Source: Metridium senile (taxonomy: Eukaryota; Cnidaria; Anthozoa; Actiniaria; Metridiidae). From it: a DNA stretch of 64,000 nt. A program made the translations under genes and the position numbers. Where the stretch lies: NCBI GenBank assembly GCA_949775045.1, contig OX459096.1, positions 41,146,959 to 41,210,958 of the forward strand. Reading direction: 5' to 3'. Positions 60,101-64,000 of this stretch are shown piece by piece (the first letter of the stretch is position 1; each line of letters starts with the position of its first letter). A model generated the notes under the pieces. It saw only the letters and a list, made by a program, of their open reading frames with translations. It ran no database searches and was not told the DNA's origin.

Positions 60101-61055
60101 AGGTGGGAATTTGATGTTTTCCAGGAGTGGATGATGAAAGTGGGAAAATTATGGGAATTCCAGGGGTAGACCCCCTCCATGGGGGGGGGGGGGGGGGGGG
60201 GGGGGTTTCTTCTAGACCTACACATTCCAACTAATAAACAAAAACATCAAACAGTCACCAATTTAAAGTTTGCAAGATAAGGAGTGATGGCCCTTTACTA
60301 TCGGGCTACCCTAGAAAATAGACGGTTTCTTGATCTAGTATTTGTATTTATCATCTGTACATCTGTGTTTGTTATTCTCAAGAGAAACCCTCTAGCCCAA
60401 CAAGCCTAGTCTTTTGAATTCACCAAGCCAATCAGAAGCGGAGGATCAGAGTCTGAACATGGCCTTCTGATTGGTTTAAGTCTATGTAGACCCAACAGGT
60501 AAGAGATTTAATGGATTATATGCCAATTAATGAATTAATGAATATATTTTCATATTAAAAATACAATAATGCTCATAAAATATAACTCAAAGAGATTTCA
60601 AGTTGTTAAAAAACACACACAAAAAAAATTCAAGCAAAAAAACAGCAGACATTCCCATGCACTATACTATACTAAACGCTTTGGTGGCCATTTTGTGTTT
60701 GAACACTATAAATACCCGAAAAATACTGTTAATGAATCGAATTCATCTTAAAATGCTGGGCAATAAAAAAAGATCGAAACAGATTCAAATCTCAAGGTTA
60801 ACTATTAAAAGGGAGGAGTATTGTCGAATACGACGTAATTTCACTTTCACATTCACACACCTTCGTTAGCAGTTCGTTCAGTGTAAATTGTGTTGGCAGG
60901 TATTTCGTAGACTTCCAAAACCAACGGCTTTTCTTTCTCTCCACGATACACATAACCCTACATAGAGCAGCTGAATTAAGATCCAACACAGGACGAAGAG
61001 ACGAACGTCCTGTATCCTTCACTAGTTGTTTTGAACAAGACTCAAACAGCGCCAT
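54124..61055 (-). CDS. GSDME: Gasdermin E-like pore-forming protein, complete, seven exons
   Basis: Gasdermin: an N-terminal pore-forming domain held inactive by a C-terminal domain and freed by protease cleavage of the linker, causing lytic cell death. Minus-strand exons: 61055-60861, 58441-58096, 57155-56907, 55927-55809, 55224-55008, 54792-54722, 54336-54124; the phases give 469 aa (human GSDME 496). The N-domain starts [14 protein letters not shown] and has the family's [11 protein letters not shown] basic/aromatic strand, then [11 protein letters not shown] and [10 protein letters not shown]. The linker (about 238-264) holds two caspase-3-type tetrapeptides, DAPD (ending at residue 250) and DQPD (ending at 261), each followed by Gly. 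The remainder is the helical repressor domain. It is convergent with EFHB and in tandem with the UBA gene. A minus-strand AATAAA lies ~160 bp past the stop. GSDME rather than pejvakin is inferred from the full C-domain and the DxxD sites. Confidence 0.93.
54450..54520 (-). mobile_element. tRNA-like B-box segment in gasdermin intron 6 (weak)
   Basis: On the minus strand ATGGGTTCGAGTCCCACC forms a T-arm with a consensus B-box and is followed by AAGGGCAA, but no pairing 5' acceptor strand or convincing A-box was found. It is most likely a SINE or tRNA pseudogene fragment. Confidence 0.3.
56036..56831 (+). repeat. 20-bp minisatellite, about 39 units, in gasdermin intron 3
   Basis: The unit GATCAGTGCTAGGGACAGTT is repeated head to tail with a small set of variants: GATCAGTG or GCTCAGTG, and GGGACA, GGGGCA or GGGATA. 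An 8-bp insert CATGCACA occurs in several units toward the right half. The array ends 76 bp from exon 3. Neighbouring units show mixed variant order, as expected from unequal exchange or slippage. No unique spacers exist, so this is not CRISPR-like. Confidence 0.95.
57192..57564. mobile_element. 373-bp MITE in gasdermin intron 2
   Basis: AGCGTTCCTATCGAGGTTGG and its exact inverse form the ends; complementarity continues for ~95 bp (AAGGCTC, TTTATTCTTC, AATTTGTTTTGAAATTTGCA, ATAAATGAATC and partners). The centre is unique and non-coding. Confidence 0.88.
58554..58741. mobile_element. CTGCAGTTTTCGAC MITE with TA duplication, gasdermin intron 1
   Basis: CTGCAGTTTTCGACTTTCTGC at 58556 and GCAGAAAGTCGAAAACCGCAG ending at 58739 are near-perfect inverted repeats bordered by TA. 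An inner stem (GCTGCCGTCAATCAA and partner) closes the loop. A truncated relative lies at 13776-13827. Confidence 0.85.
58966..59233. mobile_element. TTAA-ended MITE, gasdermin intron 1
   Basis: TTAAGGTGGCTTGATTCAG and CTGAATCGAGCCACCTTAA close a ~268-bp element; complementary inner blocks (TACGACCTGACCACCA, AATGTGCTTTGAAAC and partners) extend the arms to ~70 bp. The TTAA borders suggest piggyBac-type target choice. Confidence 0.8.
60181..60205 (+). repeat. G25 homopolymer in gasdermin intron 1
   Basis: A run of about 25 G. Its length is likely unreliable in any assembly. On the gasdermin transcript strand it reads as poly-C. Confidence 0.9.
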
Positions 61056-61071
61056 TTTGGTTTTGGAATTA

Positions 61072-61300
61072 CCACAGGAAGCCCATCAATTTTACCTGAG
61101 GGGAGGGGGAGATTTTAAAACATTCGCTAAATTGGCTTGAAATGGCTACAATATACCAAAACAACGCACAAAACACTTGTGTATCAAGAAAGACGTAAAC
61201 AGCACTTCGTATAAGCAAGAAAGTACTTTCATAAACACATTACGGACATTACATTCAGTTACATTCTGCTGCTCACAATACTTTTATGGGCTTTCTGTGG
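61072..61300. mobile_element. CCACAGGAAGCCCAT MITE at the gasdermin 5' end
   Basis: CCACAGGAAGCCCAT at the left and ATGGGCTTTCTGTGG at the right (one mismatch) bound a 229-bp non-coding element. The left end lies 16 bp upstream (in gene orientation) of the gasdermin ATG at 61055. The same 13-15-bp motif recurs at 221, 12361 (and its inverse near 12690), 35149 and 39601. Confidence 0.75.
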
Positions 61301-62311
61301 AATGACGTAGAACAGATTTCGTATGACTGTGAAAAGTTCAGTGCCGTGTGCGTGCCTTGATGTTTTCTAGGAACTTGCTGTGCCTTACCGTGCCTTGACC
61401 GCATTCGTGCCGTGAGCTTTTCATAGTCTTACGAAATCTGCTCTAATGGTACACAGGGATTCCAAAAACACAGGCTACCCAGCAGATCAGACAGAATGCG
61501 CAAAGAAATTTGTTACAGGAGAACCATGAATCGATGCGTGATAGCGAGGACCCAGTCCAGTCTGTAAATCAGGCTAATTGAATGCCAGACAGTTTTGTTT
61601 AATACACTAAAATATAAATTATTTGTTAGATAAACATTCTATTCGTAAAATATTCTACCTTTAAAAATTACCAAAACAATTTTTGTCGATTTTAGAAATC
61701 TTTTACCGATTGAACTACATACGAAGTCAAAACTGTTGTGACTCTGCGCGCTATATTTGTTTAAACAGCTATTTATTATCAAACTAGACGCACTTAGTGC
61801 GTTTATTCAGGCTACGTCATAGAGTAGTTGTGGTTTACCTGTGGCATTACGTCATGTGTAATCTAGTCCTCGACACAACGAAAGACCCATCCAGATAGAT
61901 AGAAAAGGTAAACTTAGACTCAGGCTCCCCTGTGGGGTAGCCTGAGTAACAAAGTACAAACTGCATGGGCTTTAGACATTATTTTGCTGATTTTGAAACA
62001 AACCCCCTTACCTGCATAAATGTAGGTCTTTTTCTTAGTCTGAAATCACACATGACAAAAATATCCTAGATGATTATGATCAAAGGACGGTGAGAATTCG
62101 CCATATAAGCTCTGCTTTGTTGCTAAAGGTAAGCTTGACTGGCAAGAACATTGCCTCCGCCGACCACCCCTGCTATTTGGACAAAAGGAGTGCCCCCCCC
62201 CCCCCCCGATTTTAGACGTACATTTTGTATCTCCAAACAAAACATTTCAGTACGAGGATGAAACAATGAATATCGTTCAGAATGACTTACTATAATTTAA
62301 TAATATTCGGG
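61301..62311. other. Space between gasdermin and the UBA gene
   Basis: No coding sequence is seen. If gasdermin transcription starts beyond the MITE, its promoter lies here. The 3' UTR of the UBA gene occupies the right side; a minus-strand ATTAAA-type signal (TTTAAT at 62297-62302) lies ~10 bp past that stop. A short C homopolymer sits at 62192-62208. Confidence 0.5.
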
Positions 62312-63840
62312 TTATAAATTGTTTGTATATCCACAAGATGATAACAATGCTTTATATTCAGCGATAATCGATGCTTCGTCGACAAGGGTAAGGTCAAGGT
62401 AATCCTCTTGGTCAGCGTCCTTCGTTATATCAGGGACTAGTTCTTCTAAAGCTTGTTCCAGGTCGGATTCCTCGCTGTCTGAGCTAGGGCTAGACGATTC
62501 AGCTACGAGAAAATTAGAACAGAATAAAAAATATTTATTAAAAGTATTGAATGTCAAATTGAATCGGTAAAATAATAAAAAAGAAGAATGAAAGCGTTTG
62601 ACAGGTGCCACGCACAAGAACGGCATCACCATAAAAATGACATTTTTTGCAGTTGTTAACTTAACTGTTTTTTTTTTTTGCCGGAATATTGTTGGATCAA
62701 AAACGGGTTTTGCATACTATAACAATCTGGGGCCAGTTGTACGAAGCCTGGATCAGTAAAGTTATCCACTGTGTGGATAGAATTCGTATAGATTTTATCC
62801 GTTGGATAAGGATTTATCCAGTGGATAGCGCGATTCAGACTTCGTACAACCGGCCCCTGGTGATTTGAGGTCGACCTCTACAAATGATATAAAACACATA
62901 ATACACCTGCGATATGGACTATATGGATTCTATAACCTGCGATGGACTATATATTGTATCCGCCATCCAGGGGTTTCAAAATCAAATAATATTGAAATTA
63001 ATTTATTTCTTTAGTGCATCCCAAACAATTTTTGATGATTCTAAAATCAATTACACCATAAACAGATCAGAACGATATAGTTAATCCACTATATATAATT
63101 CAATTTTTCCAATGATAAGAAGGCATACATTTACGGCCTGACCTGATTTTTAGACGGGCCTGGGTCCTATACGCTATTGCTCCTCCCATGCAGACCCGTC
63201 TGAAAACCAGGCTAACATGCATTTACCATGTGACGAACATGACGCCGGGATAGTGCCTCCTGTTGCAACCAGTTCCTCTATGGCTCGCCGGCTATTACCG
63301 TTAAATCGTTTTAAAGTTTCCTTGATGGCATCGATGTTAAAACCCATGGAGACTATCTAGAGATTAGTGAAAACAATAACATTGATAATAATCACCGTCT
63401 TCACTGCCATTCTCACTACCATTATCATCGATAACATTACTATAATTCAACATTATCAACACCACCATCATCAATCACCCTATCATCATAACATCATATG
63501 AACAACATTATTACCAACATTAACATTATCAAAAACACCATCATCGGCATCATCCGCCCCATCATCATCATCATTATCAACATAAACAACATTATTTCCT
63601 TGCAGCATCATTTACCTCATCACCATTACAACACCATCATTGACATCATTCAGCATATCAGCGTATTTTCACTATCATCATAACTCTATAATATCATTCG
63701 GCATGTTTTCCAAGTGCCTCGTCCTAGTCGGTTATTAATCTTAGTTCATCATTTCAACCATTGACAAAAAGAATTGTTGTTTTTTTCTGCATGCTAATAC
63801 CTGTGCAACAAGTTCATCCGATGGTTCAAAATCTTGTGAT
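62312..63840 (-). CDS. C-terminal exons of a UBA-domain protein, probably NUB1-like (partial)
   Basis: Three minus-strand exons are visible: 63840-63801, 63356-63227 and 62502-62312, joined in phase (phase 0, then phase 1) and ending in TAA. They encode SQDFEPSDELVAQ, then a UBA-type three-helix segment (IVSMGFNIDAIKETLKRFNG...RRAIEELVATGG), an acidic Ser/Asp/Glu stretch, and a tail with EDYLDLTLVDEASIIAEY. The MGF turn and hydrophobic spacing are typical UBA (ubiquitin-binding). The acidic DYLDxTLxxE...IIAEY tail is, to my recollection, that of NUB1, the NEDD8-binding proteasome adaptor. The gene continues beyond the window, so the ubiquitin-like domain expected near its N terminus cannot be checked. 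Confidence 0.6.
62727..62859. mobile_element. GGGCCAGTTGTACGAAG MITE with CTG duplication
   Basis: A 127-bp element (62730-62856) with GGGCCAGTTGTACGAAG and CTTCGTACAACCGGCCC ends, bordered by CTG. It is internally palindromic (TTATCCACTGTGTGGATA; TTATCCAGTGGATA). A 3-bp CNG/TNA-like duplication suggests PIF/Harbinger. It lies in the last intron of the UBA gene. Confidence 0.75.
63130..63214. repeat. Short inverted repeat in the last intron of the UBA gene
   Basis: CCTGATTTTTAGACGGG and CCCGTCTGAAAACCAGG form an imperfect stem ~40 bp apart. A MITE-like relic; no target duplication was noticed. Confidence 0.6.
63370..63690. repeat. Imperfect (ATC)n-type low-complexity tract
   Basis: Degenerate CATCATCATTATCAACA words over ~320 bp in the intron before the UBA exon. 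It generates an Ile/Asn/His-rich open frame (63498-63683) that is not a gene. Confidence 0.85.
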
Positions 63841-64000
63841 CTATTGAGACAATGAAAAGAGGTTTGTCTTGATAGAGGGAAGAGAAACACACATTCAAAT
63901 ATCTCTTCTTTCTATTCAGTTCAATAGCGATATTTCTCCTTCCTCCCTATTTTCCCCAGTCAGGATTTCTCCCATCTCACAATCTACGTGGAGGCCCGGG

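Noticed and set aside
60798..60860. Read-through of gasdermin exon 1 past residue 65 (the open frame continues)
   Set aside because: A GT donor after ACGAAG at 60861/60860 joins in phase to exon 2, and the family alignment continues there; the extra residues are intron.

Overview
This window is eukaryotic, AT-rich and intron-rich. Its gene content (importin-beta, a KLF6/7-type zinc-finger factor, a cilia-type EFHB protein and a full-length gasdermin of the E type) indicates an invertebrate animal. A gasdermin E with two closely spaced DxxD caspase-type sites, together with very many hairpin-type short transposons, makes an anthozoan cnidarian (coral or anemone) the best guess. That assignment is inference, not something the sequence proves. 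All introns modelled here are GT-AG.

Layout: (1) 1-1737, upstream DNA and a probable KPNB1 promoter. (2) 1738-18522, a complete 25-coding-exon importin subunit beta-1 gene (+, 877 aa); its introns are loaded with short DNA transposons, including a ~2 kb near-perfect palindrome in intron 14. (3) 18523-26280, mostly non-coding, with tandem and nested mobile elements and one weak multi-ORF gene candidate (23114-24774). (4) 26534-27578, a two-exon KLF6/7 transcription factor gene (+, 287 aa). (5) 27579-37375, a ~9.8 kb gene-poor stretch with several inverted-repeat elements, one of them a piggyBac-like element nested in a hairpin element. (6) 37376-44814, an aldo-keto reductase gene (-) whose last intron is ~6.1 kb and crowded with repeats. 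(7) 46278-53272, a complete 14-exon EFHB gene (+, 552 aa), divergent from the reductase. (8) 54124-61055, a complete 7-exon gasdermin-E-like gene (-, 469 aa), convergent with EFHB, carrying a ~0.8 kb 20-bp minisatellite in intron 3 and a MITE 16 bp upstream of its start codon. (9) 62312-63840, the 3' end of a UBA-domain gene resembling NUB1 (-), running off the window.

These are independent housekeeping, transcription, metabolic, ciliary and innate-immune genes; nothing suggests an operon or shared pathway. The main biological points are the gasdermin (a pore-forming cell-death effector with intact caspase-type linker sites) and the repeat landscape. In one case an occupied and an empty insertion site can be compared inside the window, which dates a nested insertion and reads out its TAA target duplication. 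Exon boundaries were read by hand from splice signals and reading-frame phase; repeat boundaries are by eye.
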